10,896 bases of DNA from Burkholderiales bacterium (GCA_947456845.1 CANGUJ010000093.1:1-10896); one strand, 5' to 3'; shown: positions 1-8,390, counted from the stretch's first letter. The notes: a model not told the origin generated them from the letters alone. A program made the numbers and translations.

Positions 1-776
1 CATTGGCCGGCGCGCTGCCGGATGCCGGCGCGCTCGACGCCGGGCGCATGCTCGAGTCCCAGTTGAAGGCCTACCTGGTCATCCATGCGGAGCCGGCCCT
101 CGACATGGCCGACGGGCGGCTGGCCCGCCGGCGTCTCGCGGCCGCCGACCTGTCGGTGGTGATGACGCCCTTCCGTCATTCCGAACTGGAGGCCGATGTC
201 CTGTTGCCGGTGGCGCCGTTCACCGAGACGGCCGGCACCTTCGTAAACACCGAGGGCCGGGCGCAGTCCTTCACGGGCGTGGTGCGCCCGCTGGGCGAAA
301 CCCGTCCGGCCTGGAAGGTTCTGCGCGTTCTCGGCAACCTGCTGGGCCTTGACGGCTTCGAGTACGAGAGCGCCGAGGCGGTCCGGGCCGATGCCCTGCC
401 GGCGGATGTCGGGTTCCGTCTCGGCAACGAAGTCGATGTCGGGATCCTGCCGCCCGCTGCGGCGCCCGGCGCCGGTTTCGAACGCGTGGCCGACGTGCCG
501 ATCTATTTCGCGGATCCGCTCGTCCGGCGCGCCGCGTCGTTGCAGCAGACGTCGGACGCGAAGGCGCCGGTCGCGCGCCTCAACCCGGCCGATCTCGCGG
601 CGCTGGGCGTGGCCTCCGGCGGCCAGGTCCGGGTCTCGCACGGGGACGCACAGATGACGATCGCCGCGGTGGCCGATGGCGGGGTTCCGGCGCGCTGCGT
701 GCGCCTGTCCGCGGGTCATCCCCTGACCGTCGACGCGGGGCCGATGGCCGGCATGCTGTCAGTGGAGCGTGCCTGA
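1..776 (+). CDS. nuoG: NADH-quinone oxidoreductase subunit G, C-terminal part (truncated by window start)
   Basis: This is the 3' end of the large iron-sulfur subunit of complex I. The reading frame is open from the first base, so the TTG at position 3 is an internal leucine codon and not a start. About 257 codons are visible. They cover the end of the molybdopterin-oxidoreductase-like domain, with the conserved stretch TETAGTFVNTEGRAQ near visible residues 74-88, followed by a C-terminal domain resembling a molybdopterin dinucleotide-binding fold (LNPADLAALGVASGGQVRVS). The N-terminal 2Fe-2S and 4Fe-4S cysteine motifs lie upstream of the window. In known complex I this subunit sits in the cytoplasmic arm and passes electrons from the NuoEF module towards NuoI. 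The TGA stop shares its A with the nuoH start codon (TGATG at 774-778), which indicates coupling. No lesion is visible. Confidence 0.93.
   Translation, partial: LAGALPDAGALDAGRMLESQLKAYLVIHAEPALDMADGRLARRRLAAADLSVVMTPFRHSELEADVLLPVAPFTETAGTFVNTEGRAQSFTGVVRPLGETRPAWKVLRVLGNLLGLDGFEYESAEAVRADALPADVGFRLGNEVDVGILPPAAAPGAGFERVADVPIYFADPLVRRAASLQQTSDAKAPVARLNPADLAALGVASGGQVRVSHGDAQMTIAAVADGGVPARCVRLSAGHPLTVDAGPMAGMLSVERA
764..767 (+). promoter_or_regulatory. Ribosome binding site for nuoH
   Basis: GGAG lies inside the last codons of nuoG, eight bases before the ATG at 776. It supports that start, which overlaps the nuoG stop codon by one base. Confidence 0.55.
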
Positions 777-1879
777 TGGATGCCCTCGCACAAGGCCTGC
801 ACGCCTGGGGCACGGCGCATGTCGGCGCCGCCTGGCCGTACCTGTTCACCTTCGTCAAGACGCTGGTGCTGATCGTGGCCATCGTCCTGCCGCTGATGGG
901 GGCGGTGGCCTACACCACCCTGTACGAGCGCAAGTTCATCGGCGCCATGCAGGTGCGCAAGGGCCCGAACGTGGTCACGTTCTTCGGCATCCGGTGGCTG
1001 GGCGGGCTGGCGCAGCCGATCGCCGACGGCATCAAGCTTCTGTTCAAGGAAATCATCGTCCCCGCCGGCGCCAACAAGGGGCTTTTCATCCTTGCCCCGA
1101 TCCTGGTGCTGATGCCCGCGCTGGCGGCCTGGGCGGTCATGCCGTTCGGTCCCGATGTCGTGCTGGCCGACATCAACGCGGGGCTCCTCTACATCATGGC
1201 GATCACATCCCTCGAAGTGTACGGCGTGATCCTGGCCGGCTGGGCGTCGAATTCAAAGTATGCGTTCCTGGGCGCCCTGCGCGCGTCGGCGCAGATGGTG
1301 TCCTACGAACTGGCCATGGGCTTTTCGCTGCTGATCGTGCTGCTGGTGGCCGGCAGCCTGAACATGACCGACATCGTCGAAGGGCAGCAGCGCGGCATGT
1401 TCGCCGACATGGGGCTTAATTTCCTCTCCTGGAACTGGCTGCCGCTGCTGCCGATCTTCGTCATCTACCTGGTGTCAGGCGTGGCCGAGACCAACCGTCA
1501 CCCCTTCGACGTGGTCGAGGGGGAGTCCGAGATCGTGGCCGGCCATATGGTGGAGTACTCGGGCATGGCATTCGCGCTGTTCTTCCTGGCCGAATATGCC
1601 AATATGATCCTGATCTCCGGACTCGCCGCGATCTTCTTCCTCGGCGGCTGGTCGGCGCCGGTCAGTTCCGCCCTGTTCGACTGGATTCCCGGCTGGTGCT
1701 GGCTGGGACTCAAGGTGTTCGGCGGCCTCACCTTCTTCATCTGGATCCGCGCCGCATTTCCGCGCTACCGCTACGACCAGATCATGCGCCTGGGATGGAA
1801 GGTCTTCATTCCGCTCACCCTGGTCTGGCTCACGCTGATCGGCCTGTGGACTGTGTCGCCCTTCAACATCTGGACCTGA
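776..1879 (+). CDS. nuoH: NADH-quinone oxidoreductase subunit H
   Basis: NuoH (ND1 homologue) is the inner-membrane subunit that roofs the ubiquinone chamber and couples quinone reduction to proton movement. The 367-residue product is strongly hydrophobic. It carries the family signature ERKFIGAMQVRKGPN at residues 51-65 and WASNSKYAFLGALRASAQ at 156-173. The acidic quinone-side loop at 237-260 starts AETNRHPFDVVEGESEIVAG and contains E238, D245, E248, E250, E252 and E260. It is longer than the roughly 325-residue E. coli protein because of extra residues at the N-terminus and in the loop around residues 196-218, a length I believe is common in betaproteobacteria. The start overlaps the nuoG stop and has a good GGAG site. 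It is followed after one base by nuoI. Nothing suggests truncation. Confidence 0.97.
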   Translation: MDALAQGLHAWGTAHVGAAWPYLFTFVKTLVLIVAIVLPLMGAVAYTTLYERKFIGAMQVRKGPNVVTFFGIRWLGGLAQPIADGIKLLFKEIIVPAGANKGLFILAPILVLMPALAAWAVMPFGPDVVLADINAGLLYIMAITSLEVYGVILAGWASNSKYAFLGALRASAQMVSYELAMGFSLLIVLLVAGSLNMTDIVEGQQRGMFADMGLNFLSWNWLPLLPIFVIYLVSGVAETNRHPFDVVEGESEIVAGHMVEYSGMAFALFFLAEYANMILISGLAAIFFLGGWSAPVSSALFDWIPGWCWLGLKVFGGLTFFIWIRAAFPRYRYDQIMRLGWKVFIPLTLVWLTLIGLWTVSPFNIWT

Positions 1880-1880
1880 T

Positions 1881-2378
1881 ATGTCAGTTGCGACCTCAGT
1901 CAAGGAGTTCTTCGCCAGCCTGATGCTGCGCGAATTGTTCAAGGGCATGGCCCTGACCGGGCGCCATTTGTTCGAGCGCAAGATCACGGTGATGTTTCCC
2001 GAGGAGAAGACGCCGCAGTCGCCGCGCTTCCGCGGCCTGCACGCCCTGCGGCGCTATCCGAACGGCGAGGAGCGCTGCATCGCCTGCAAGCTGTGCGAAG
2101 CGGTCTGCCCGGCCATGGCGATCACCATCGAATCCGACGTGCGCGACGACGGTTCGCGGCGCACCACCCGCTACGACATCGACCTGACCAAGTGCATCTT
2201 CTGCGGTTTCTGCGAGGAATCATGCCCGGTCGACTCGATCGTAGAGACGCACATCCTCGAATACCACGGCGAGAAACGCGGCGACCTCTACTACACCAAG
2301 GAGATGCTTCTTGCGGTGGGGGATCGTTACGAGAAGGACATCGCGGCCGCGCGCGCCGCCGATGCCGCCTACCGCTAG
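1881..2378 (+). CDS. nuoI: NADH-quinone oxidoreductase subunit I (two 4Fe-4S clusters)
   Basis: NuoI is the ferredoxin-like subunit that carries electrons through clusters N6a and N6b to the terminal cluster next to the quinone site. The 165-residue product has two complete CxxCxxCxxxCP motifs: C66, C69, C72, C76 (CIACKLCEAVCP) and C105, C108, C111, C115 (CIFCGFCEESCP). Its length matches the usual 162-165 residues. The amphipathic N-terminus (residues 6-35), followed by FERKITVMFPEEK, is the typical membrane-surface anchor. The ATG lies one base after the nuoH stop with only a weak upstream site (TGGA), so translation is probably coupled to nuoH. All eight cluster ligands are present, so the subunit should be functional. 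Confidence 0.97.
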   Translation: MSVATSVKEFFASLMLRELFKGMALTGRHLFERKITVMFPEEKTPQSPRFRGLHALRRYPNGEERCIACKLCEAVCPAMAITIESDVRDDGSRRTTRYDIDLTKCIFCGFCEESCPVDSIVETHILEYHGEKRGDLYYTKEMLLAVGDRYEKDIAAARAADAAYR

Positions 2379-2394
2379 GACGCTGCCGCAGGCC

Positions 2395-3030
2395 ATGTTC
2401 AAAGACATCGTTTTCTACGCGTTCTCCGGCATCCTGGTGCTGGCTGCGCTGGGCGTCATCACGGTGCGCAACCCCGTGCACGCGGCCCTGCTGCTCGTGC
2501 TTTCTTTCTTCAGCGCCGCCGGCATCTGGGTGCTGCTCAAGGCGGAGTTCCTCGCCATCTCGCTGGTGCTGGTCTATGTCGGCGCGGTGATGGTGCTGTT
2601 CCTTTTCGTGGTCATGATGCTTGACATCAACCTGGACAAGCTGCGCGAAGGCTTCTGGAAGAGTTCGTGGCTGGGCCTCGCGGTAGGCGGGGCGATGCTG
2701 CTTGAAATGGCCTTCCTGTTGATGAGCCCGGCGTTCTCTGGCAGCGAACCGGTCAACCCGGTGTCCGGCCAGCCCGGATACAGCAACATCAAGGAACTGG
2801 GTCGGCTGATCTACACCGACTACGCCTTCCCGTTCGAGCTGGCGGCGCTGATCCTCCTGGTGGCCATCGTGGCCGCCATCGCGCTGACCCTGCGCGGGCG
2901 CAAGGACGCCAAGACCCAGGACCCGGCGGCGCAGGTGCGCGTCAAGGCGCGCGACCGACTCAAGGTCATCCGCATGGATCCGGAACCGCGACCGGGAGCC
3001 GCCGACCAAGCCCAAGGGGAGGCCAAATGA
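2395..3030 (+). CDS. nuoJ: NADH-quinone oxidoreductase subunit J
   Basis: NuoJ (ND6 homologue) is an inner-membrane subunit whose third helix, with its pi-bulge, takes part in coupling between the quinone site and the antiporter subunits. The 211-residue product has five predicted membrane segments and the conserved core E51-F-L-A-I-S-L-V-L-V-YVGAVMVLFLF (51-71). The last 44 residues (168-211) form a hydrophilic, charged tail (RGRKDAKTQDPAAQVRVKAR and beyond), which I recall as usual in betaproteobacterial NuoJ. An in-frame ATG exists at 2311 but lies inside nuoI and would add 28 arginine- and proline-rich residues. The start at 2395 gives the family's normal N-terminus (MFKDIVFYAF). The ribosome site is weak (AGG only two bases upstream). 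The stop codon overlaps the nuoK start. Confidence 0.95.
   Translation: MFKDIVFYAFSGILVLAALGVITVRNPVHAALLLVLSFFSAAGIWVLLKAEFLAISLVLVYVGAVMVLFLFVVMMLDINLDKLREGFWKSSWLGLAVGGAMLLEMAFLLMSPAFSGSEPVNPVSGQPGYSNIKELGRLIYTDYAFPFELAALILLVAIVAAIALTLRGRKDAKTQDPAAQVRVKARDRLKVIRMDPEPRPGAADQAQGEAK
3014..3022 (+). promoter_or_regulatory. Strong ribosome binding site for nuoK
   Basis: AAGGGGAGG sits in the last codons of nuoJ, four bases before the nuoK ATG at 3027. That ATG overlaps the nuoJ stop (ATGA). It is the best Shine-Dalgarno match seen in the operon and fixes the nuoK start. Confidence 0.7.
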
Positions 3031-3329
3031 GCCAGACCAGCCTGCTTGTACTGGGCTCGATGCTGTTCGCGATTTCCGTCGTGGGGATTTTCCTCAACCG
3101 CAAGAACCTCATCATCCTGCTCATGGCCATCGAGTTGATGCTGCTTGCGGTCAACATGAACTTCGTGACCTTCTCGCACTACCTCAACGATCCCGACGGC
3201 CAGATCTTCGTGTTCTTCATTCTCACCGTGGCGGCGGCGGAATCCGCCATCGGCCTCGCGATCCTGGTGGTGCTGTTCCGCAATCTCAATTCCATCAGCG
3301 TCGACGAACTCGACTCGCTGAAAGGCTAG
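3027..3329 (+). CDS. nuoK: NADH-quinone oxidoreductase subunit K
   Basis: NuoK (ND4L homologue) is a three-helix inner-membrane subunit of complex I. It forms a proton path with NuoJ, next to NuoN. The product has exactly 100 residues, the usual bacterial length. The two buried glutamates known to matter in E. coli are present at the same numbers: E36 (in LLMAIELMLLAVN) and E72 (in VAAAESAIGLAI). The second and third membrane segments span roughly residues 28-50 and 60-85. The ATGA overlap with nuoJ plus a strong ribosome site points to coupled translation, and nuoL starts seven bases after the stop. Confidence 0.97.
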   Translation: MSQTSLLVLGSMLFAISVVGIFLNRKNLIILLMAIELMLLAVNMNFVTFSHYLNDPDGQIFVFFILTVAAAESAIGLAILVVLFRNLNSISVDELDSLKG

Positions 3330-3336
3330 GACAACA

Positions 3337-5379
3337 ATGAGCCTCAAGGGCCTGTTGCTGCTGATCGCGCTGGCGCCGCTTGCCGGCGCGGTGATCGCCG
3401 GCATGTTCGGCACGCGCTTCCTGGGCGCGTTCGTGGGGCGCAGCGCCGCACACAGCGTGACCATCCTGGGCGTGCTGGTCTCCTTCGTCGGGTCGGTGCT
3501 GGTCGCGCAGCAGGCCTTCGCTGCCCCGGGGGCCCTGTTCAACGAGGCTTTGTACACCTGGACCGTCGCCGACGGCGTGAAGTTCGACATCGGCTTCCTG
3601 ATCGACCGGCTCACCGTGACCATGATGCTGGTGGTGACCTTCGTGTCCCTCATGGTCCATGTCTACACCATCGGATACATGGCGGAGGATCCCGGCTACC
3701 AGCGCTTCTTCGCCTACATCTCGCTGTTCACCTTCTCGATGCTCATGCTCGTCATGAGCAACAACTTCCTGCAGCTGTTCTTCGGCTGGGAGGCCGTCGG
3801 CCTGGTGTCCTACCTGCTGATCGGTTTCTGGTACACGCGCCCGACTGCCATCTACGCCAATCTCAAGGCATTCCTGGTCAATCGCGTCGGCGACTTCGGC
3901 TTCCTTCTCGGGATCGGGCTGGTGCTGGCCTACTTCGGCAGCATGAACTACACGGAAGTGTTCGCCCATCCCGACCTGCAGAAGCTGGCGGGAACCACCA
4001 TCGACATCCTCCCGGGTTCGCCGACGGTGATCACCGCGGCCTGCATCGGGCTGTTCGTCGGCGCCATGGGCAAGAGCGCCCAGTTTCCGCTGCATGTGTG
4101 GCTGCCCGACTCGATGGAGGGCCCCACGCCGATCTCGGCGCTGATCCACGCCGCGACCATGGTGACGGCCGGGATATTCATGGTGGCGCGCATGTCGCCG
4201 CTGTTCGAGCTGTCCGAGGCCGCCCTGTCGTTCGTCATCGTCATCGGCGCGATCACCGCCCTGTTCATGGGCTTTCTCGGCATCGTGCAGAACGACATCA
4301 AGCGTGTGGTGGCCTACTCGACGCTGTCCCAACTCGGTTACATGACCGTCGCGCTGGGCTGCTCTGCCTACTCGGTGGCCATCTTCCACCTGATGACGCA
4401 CGCCTTCTTCAAGGCGCTGCTTTTCCTCGGCGCCGGATCGGTCATCATGGGCATGCACCACAACCAGGACATGCGCTATATGGGCGGCGCCTGGAAGTAC
4501 ATGAAAGTCACCTGGATCACCTCGCTGATCGGCTCCCTGGCCCTGATCGGCACGCCGTTCTTCTCGGGTTTCTATTCCAAGGACAGCATCATCGAGGCGG
4601 TCCGTTTCGCGAGTGTTCCGGGCGCCGGCTTTGCCTACGTGTGCGTACTTGCCGGTGTGTTCGTCACCGCGTTCTACTCCTTCCGCATGTATTTCCTCGT
4701 CTTCCACGGCCGCGAGCGCTACGAGGAGATGCCGCATGACGACCATGGGCATGACGAACATCACGGCCTGGGGCACGGCGAAAAGCCGCACGAGTCTCCG
4801 TGGGTGGTGGGCGTGCCGCTCATCCTTCTTGCGATCCCCTCGGTGGCGATCGGCTTCCTCACCATCGAACCGATGCTCTTCGGCGACTACTTCAAGGACG
4901 TGATCTTCGTCGCCGAGAGCCACAAGGCCATGGCAGGGCTCGCCGAGGTCTTCCGCGAGCATCACGGCGCGGTCGGGATGGCCACCCACGCACTGGCCAC
5001 CGTGCCGTTCTGGCTCGCCTTGGCCGGTGTGGTGACCGCATGGCTCTTCTACCTCGTCAAGCCGGAGATTCCCGCCGCGATCAAGGCACGGGTCATGCCG
5101 GTGTTCAACCTGCTCGACAACAAGTACTACCTCGACCGCTTCAACGAGGCCGTGTTCGCCGGAGGCGCGCGCATGTTCGGGCGCGGGCTCTGGAAGGGCG
5201 GCGACGTGGCCATCATCGACGGGCTTGTCAACGGCAGCGCGCGCCTGGTCGGGTTCGTGGCCAGGATCACCCGGTTTTTCCAGACCGGGCATGTTTACCA
5301 GTATGCGTTCGTGATGATCGTCGCGGTCTGGTTCGCCGTCACCAAATTCGCATTCCTGGGCATCGGGCTGCGCAAGTAA
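3337..5379 (+). CDS. nuoL: NADH-quinone oxidoreductase subunit L (distal antiporter-like proton pump)
   Basis: NuoL (ND5 homologue) is the outermost of the three Mrp-antiporter-like proton pumps. Its long C-terminal lateral helix runs along the membrane arm. The 680-residue product is rather longer than the roughly 613-residue E. coli protein. The catalytic path is intact by position: E152 (FFGWEAVGLVSYLLIGFW), K246 (GAMGKSAQFPLHVWLPDSM), H271 (SALIHAATMVTAGIF), K359 (THAFFKALLF) and the K415-D416 pair (FSGFYSKDSIIE). A histidine-rich loop at residues 465-485 separates the pump domain from the C-terminal part, which holds the lateral-helix region (about 540-640) and a final membrane segment (about 655-675). 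The start has an AGGA site five bases upstream. The extra length lies mostly in the His-rich loop and the loop around residues 200-232. Confidence 0.97.
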   Translation: MSLKGLLLLIALAPLAGAVIAGMFGTRFLGAFVGRSAAHSVTILGVLVSFVGSVLVAQQAFAAPGALFNEALYTWTVADGVKFDIGFLIDRLTVTMMLVVTFVSLMVHVYTIGYMAEDPGYQRFFAYISLFTFSMLMLVMSNNFLQLFFGWEAVGLVSYLLIGFWYTRPTAIYANLKAFLVNRVGDFGFLLGIGLVLAYFGSMNYTEVFAHPDLQKLAGTTIDILPGSPTVITAACIGLFVGAMGKSAQFPLHVWLPDSMEGPTPISALIHAATMVTAGIFMVARMSPLFELSEAALSFVIVIGAITALFMGFLGIVQNDIKRVVAYSTLSQLGYMTVALGCSAYSVAIFHLMTHAFFKALLFLGAGSVIMGMHHNQDMRYMGGAWKYMKVTWITSLIGSLALIGTPFFSGFYSKDSIIEAVRFASVPGAGFAYVCVLAGVFVTAFYSFRMYFLVFHGRERYEEMPHDDHGHDEHHGLGHGEKPHESPWVVGVPLILLAIPSVAIGFLTIEPMLFGDYFKDVIFVAESHKAMAGLAEVFREHHGAVGMATHALATVPFWLALAGVVTAWLFYLVKPEIPAAIKARVMPVFNLLDNKYYLDRFNEAVFAGGARMFGRGLWKGGDVAIIDGLVNGSARLVGFVARITRFFQTGHVYQYAFVMIVAVWFAVTKFAFLGIGLRK

Positions 5380-5397
5380 GCCAATCAACAACAAATC

Positions 5398-6897
5398 ATG
5401 CAGTCAACCGTACCGATCCTCAGCCTGTCCATCTGGGTGCCCATCCTCGCCGGGCTGGCGGTGTTCGCCACCGGCGCGGACCGCAATGCCGGCTTGGCGC
5501 GCACCTTCGCGCTGATCGGTGCGGTCGCCGCGTTCCTGGTCACCTTGCCGCTGCTGCTGGATTTCAATCCGGCCTCCGCGCAGTTCCAGTTCGTCGAGCG
5601 TTTCGACTGGATCGAGCGCTTCCACATCCAGTATTTTCTCGGCGTGGACGGCATTTCGATGCTGTTCATCCCGCTCACCGCCTTCATCACGGTGCTGGTG
5701 GTGCTGGCGGGCTGGGAGGTCATCGAAACCCGGGTCGCCCAGTACATGGGCTCGTTCCTGATCCTGTCCGGCCTCATGATCGGGGTGTTCTGCGCGCTCG
5801 ACGGGGCCCTGTTCTACGTGTTTTTCGAGGCCACGCTGATCCCGATGTTCATCATCATCGGCGTGTGGGGCGGCCAGAACCGGGTCTACGCCGCCTTCAA
5901 GTTCTTCCTCTACACGCTGATGGGCTCGCTGTTGACGCTGGTGGCCATCATCTACCTCTACCTGAAGTCGGGCGGAAGCTTCGACATCACGGCCTGGCAT
6001 TCGCTGCCGCTCACCTTGCCGGCGCAGAAACTGCTGTTCCTGGCCTTCCTCGCCGCATTCGCGGTCAAGGTGCCGATGTGGCCGGTGCACACCTGGCTGC
6101 CCGATGCGCACGTCCAGGCACCCACCGGCGGGTCCGTCGTGCTGGCCGCGATCATGCTCAAACTCGGCGCCTACGGGTTCCTGCGCTTCTCCCTGCCGAT
6201 CGCGCCGGATGCCAGCCGCGACCTGTCCGGTCTGATGATCGCCCTGTCGCTGATCGCCGTGGTGTATATCGGCCTTGTCGCCCTGGTCCAGCAGGACATG
6301 AAGAAACTGGTGGCCTACTCCTCGATCGCGCACATGGGGTTCGTGACGCTGGGGTTCTTCATGTTCAAGGACGGGCAGCTGATCGGCATGGCGGTCGAGG
6401 GCGGCATCGTGCAGATGGTTTCGCACGGCTTCATTTCCGGCGCCATGTTCCTCTGCATCGGCGTGCTCTACGACCGCATGCACACGCGCGAGATCGGTGA
6501 TTACGGGGGGGTGGTCAACACGATGCCGAAGTTCGCGGCCTTCGCCGTCCTGTTCGCGATGGCCAACAGCGGATTGCCGGCCACCTCGGGATTCGTCGGC
6601 GAGTTCCTCGTCATCCTGGGCGCAGTCAAGTACAACTTCTGGGTCGCGTTCGCCGCGGCGACCACCCTGATCTTCGGCGCAGCCTATTCGCTCTGGATGG
6701 TCAAGCGGGTGATCTTTGGCGAGATCGCGAACGACCATGTCCGGCAGCTCACCGACATCAATTCCCGCGAGTTCACCATCCTAGCCCTGCTGGCGGCGGC
6801 GGTGATCTACATGGGCGTCAATCCCAAGCCTTTCACCGACGTCATGCATGCGTCGGTGGCGCAATTGGCCAAGCACGTCGCCAAGACCAAGATGTAA
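5398..6897 (+). CDS. nuoM: NADH-quinone oxidoreductase subunit M (middle antiporter-like proton pump)
   Basis: NuoM (ND4 homologue) is the central antiporter-like pump of the complex I membrane arm. The 499-residue product is close to the usual length of about 490-510. The essential charged residues are in place: E144 (YVFFEATLIPMF), K224 (FAVKVPMWPVHTWLPDAH), K255 (AIMLKLGAYGFLRF), the QQDMKKLVAYSSIAHMG stretch at 298-314, and E402 (FVGEFLVILGA), matching the distal glutamate of E. coli NuoM. The ATG follows the nuoL stop by 18 bases. That spacer is A-rich and has no recognisable Shine-Dalgarno sequence, so initiation may depend on coupling or an unstructured leader. No better in-frame start is seen, and the N-terminus (MQSTVPILSLSIWVPILAG) fits the family. 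Confidence 0.97.
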   Translation: MQSTVPILSLSIWVPILAGLAVFATGADRNAGLARTFALIGAVAAFLVTLPLLLDFNPASAQFQFVERFDWIERFHIQYFLGVDGISMLFIPLTAFITVLVVLAGWEVIETRVAQYMGSFLILSGLMIGVFCALDGALFYVFFEATLIPMFIIIGVWGGQNRVYAAFKFFLYTLMGSLLTLVAIIYLYLKSGGSFDITAWHSLPLTLPAQKLLFLAFLAAFAVKVPMWPVHTWLPDAHVQAPTGGSVVLAAIMLKLGAYGFLRFSLPIAPDASRDLSGLMIALSLIAVVYIGLVALVQQDMKKLVAYSSIAHMGFVTLGFFMFKDGQLIGMAVEGGIVQMVSHGFISGAMFLCIGVLYDRMHTREIGDYGGVVNTMPKFAAFAVLFAMANSGLPATSGFVGEFLVILGAVKYNFWVAFAAATTLIFGAAYSLWMVKRVIFGEIANDHVRQLTDINSREFTILALLAAAVIYMGVNPKPFTDVMHASVAQLAKHVAKTKM

Positions 6898-6901
6898 GGG
6901 G
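6895..6901 (+). promoter_or_regulatory. Ribosome binding site that favours the GTG start of nuoN
   Basis: TAAGGGG, beginning at the nuoM stop codon itself, lies seven bases before the GTG at 6909. The alternative ATG at 6927 has no comparable site at proper spacing, so GTG is preferred. Confidence 0.6.
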
Positions 6902-6908
6902 CCAAGAC

Positions 6909-8390
6909 GTGCAGACCACCTTCAACATGACCAGCTTCATCCCCGCCTACCCCGAAATCATCATCGGCATCACCATCGGCGTGGTGTTGATGGCGGACCT
7001 CTGGGTGGCCAAGCACCGCAAGCACGTTCTGGAATGGATCAGTCTGGCCGGTATCGCCGCCGCCGGCATGCTTTCGCTCGCCCTACTCGTCGATGGTACC
7101 CGGGCGTACGCGTTCTCGAACATGTTCATCGCCGACCCTCTGGCCAACCTTCTCAAGCTTGGCGCCTACATCGCGGTGGCCACCTCGTTCATCTATTCGC
7201 GTCGCTACATGGCCGAACGCGGACTCCTTACCGGCGAGTACTACATTCTGGCCATGTTCGCTCTGCTCGGCATGATGGTGATGATCTCCTCGAACCACTT
7301 CATCATGCTGTACCTGGGGCTTGAAATGCTCTCGCTGTCGCTCTACGCGATGGTGGCGCTGAATCGCGATTCGGCCGTCTCGACCGAGGCCGCGATCAAG
7401 TATTTCGTGCTGGGCGCCCTGGCGTCCGGCCTGCTGCTGTACGGGATATCGATGATCTACGGAGGCACCGGCGGCCACCTCAACCTGGAGCAGGTGGCGC
7501 GCGAACTGGCCTCCGGCGAGGCGCGGCGCGGCATGGTGACTTTCGGGCTGGTGTTCGTGGTCGCGGGCCTCGCCTTCAAGCTGGGTGTGGTTCCCTTCCA
7601 CATGTGGATACCGGACGTCTACCACGGTGCGCCCACCGCCATCACCCTGATGATCGGGGCGGCGCCGAAACTCGCGGGGTTCGCGCTCGCGGTACGCATG
7701 CTCGTGGTCGGACTGATCGGCGTCGCTTCCGACTGGCAGGACATGCTGGTCATCCTCGCGGTGCTGTCGATGGCGATCGGCAACCTCGCGGCGATCGCGC
7801 AGACAAACATCAAGCGCATGCTCGCCTATTCGACGATTTCCCACATGGGCTTCATGCTGCTGGGCCTGCTCTCGGGCGTGGTCGGCGGCAACAAGCTCAA
7901 TACCGTCGATGCCTACGGGTCGTCGCTTTTCTACGTCATCGTCTACGTGCTGACGACCCTGGCCTCGTTCGGCACCATTCTCCTGATGACGCGGCGCGGT
8001 TTCGAGGCCGAGACGCTGGAGGATTTCAAGGGGCTGTACGCGCGCAGCCCGTGGTTCGCATGGATGATGCTGATCGTCATGTTCTCGCTGGCGGGCATTC
8101 CGCCCACGGTCGGCTTCTACGCCAAGCTCTCCGTCCTGCAGGCGGCCGCCGGGGCGAACATGCTCTGGCTTGCCGTCGTGGCCGTGCTGTTTTCGCTGAT
8201 CGGGGCGTTCTATTACCTGCGTGTGGTCAAGGTCATGTTCTTTGACGCCCCCGTGGACAGTGCGCCGCTTGCCGCCGGCAAGGGCGTGCGGATCCTGTTG
8301 TCGGCCAACGGGCTGGCGCTTCTAGCCCTCGGCCTGGTGCCCGGTGGGTTGATGGGCGTCTGCTTGGCGGCCATGCGGGGCTCGCTGTAG
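6909..8390 (+). CDS. nuoN: NADH-quinone oxidoreductase subunit N (proximal antiporter-like proton pump)
   Basis: NuoN (ND2 homologue) is the antiporter-like proton pump nearest NuoJ and NuoK, and the last nuo gene of the operon. The 493-residue product has the usual bacterial length of about 480-500. The key residues are present: E139 (LYLGLEMLSLSLYAMV), K224 (AFKLGVVPFHMWIPDVYHG), K254 (IGAAPKLAGFAL), the TNIKRMLAYSTISHMG stretch at 299-314, and K406 (PPTVGFYAKLSVL), matching the distal lysine of E. coli NuoN. The start is taken as GTG at 6909 because of the TAAGGGG site upstream. An ATG six codons further in (6927) is the alternative and would change only the N-terminal tail. A short GC hairpin begins at the base after the stop codon. 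Confidence 0.96.
   Translation: MQTTFNMTSFIPAYPEIIIGITIGVVLMADLWVAKHRKHVLEWISLAGIAAAGMLSLALLVDGTRAYAFSNMFIADPLANLLKLGAYIAVATSFIYSRRYMAERGLLTGEYYILAMFALLGMMVMISSNHFIMLYLGLEMLSLSLYAMVALNRDSAVSTEAAIKYFVLGALASGLLLYGISMIYGGTGGHLNLEQVARELASGEARRGMVTFGLVFVVAGLAFKLGVVPFHMWIPDVYHGAPTAITLMIGAAPKLAGFALAVRMLVVGLIGVASDWQDMLVILAVLSMAIGNLAAIAQTNIKRMLAYSTISHMGFMLLGLLSGVVGGNKLNTVDAYGSSLFYVIVYVLTTLASFGTILLMTRRGFEAETLEDFKGLYARSPWFAWMMLIVMFSLAGIPPTVGFYAKLSVLQAAAGANMLWLAVVAVLFSLIGAFYYLRVVKVMFFDAPVDSAPLAAGKGVRILLSANGLALLALGLVPGGLMGVCLAAMRGSL

Noticed and set aside
1..5. TTG at position 3 as a gene start
   Set aside because: The frame is open to the window edge and the visible protein begins in the middle of a NuoG domain, so this is an internal leucine codon of a truncated gene.
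2311..2394. A longer nuoJ starting at ATG 2311
   Set aside because: It would add 28 basic, proline-rich residues encoded inside nuoI. The start at 2395 gives the normal hydrophobic NuoJ N-terminus.
3295..5394. A very long antisense open frame (about 699 codons) opposite the whole of nuoL
   Set aside because: Its product is packed with H, D, E, G and R and has no recognisable domain, as expected for the reverse complement of a GC-rich membrane-protein gene. nuoL on the + strand is unambiguous with all key residues. Similar antisense frames lie opposite nuoH, nuoM and nuoN.
4800..6500. A 566-codon + strand open frame spanning the nuoL/nuoM junction in another frame
   Set aside because: The product is rich in R, G, H and A with no domain or membrane pattern, and it fully overlaps two certain genes. 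It is an out-of-frame shadow caused by high GC content.
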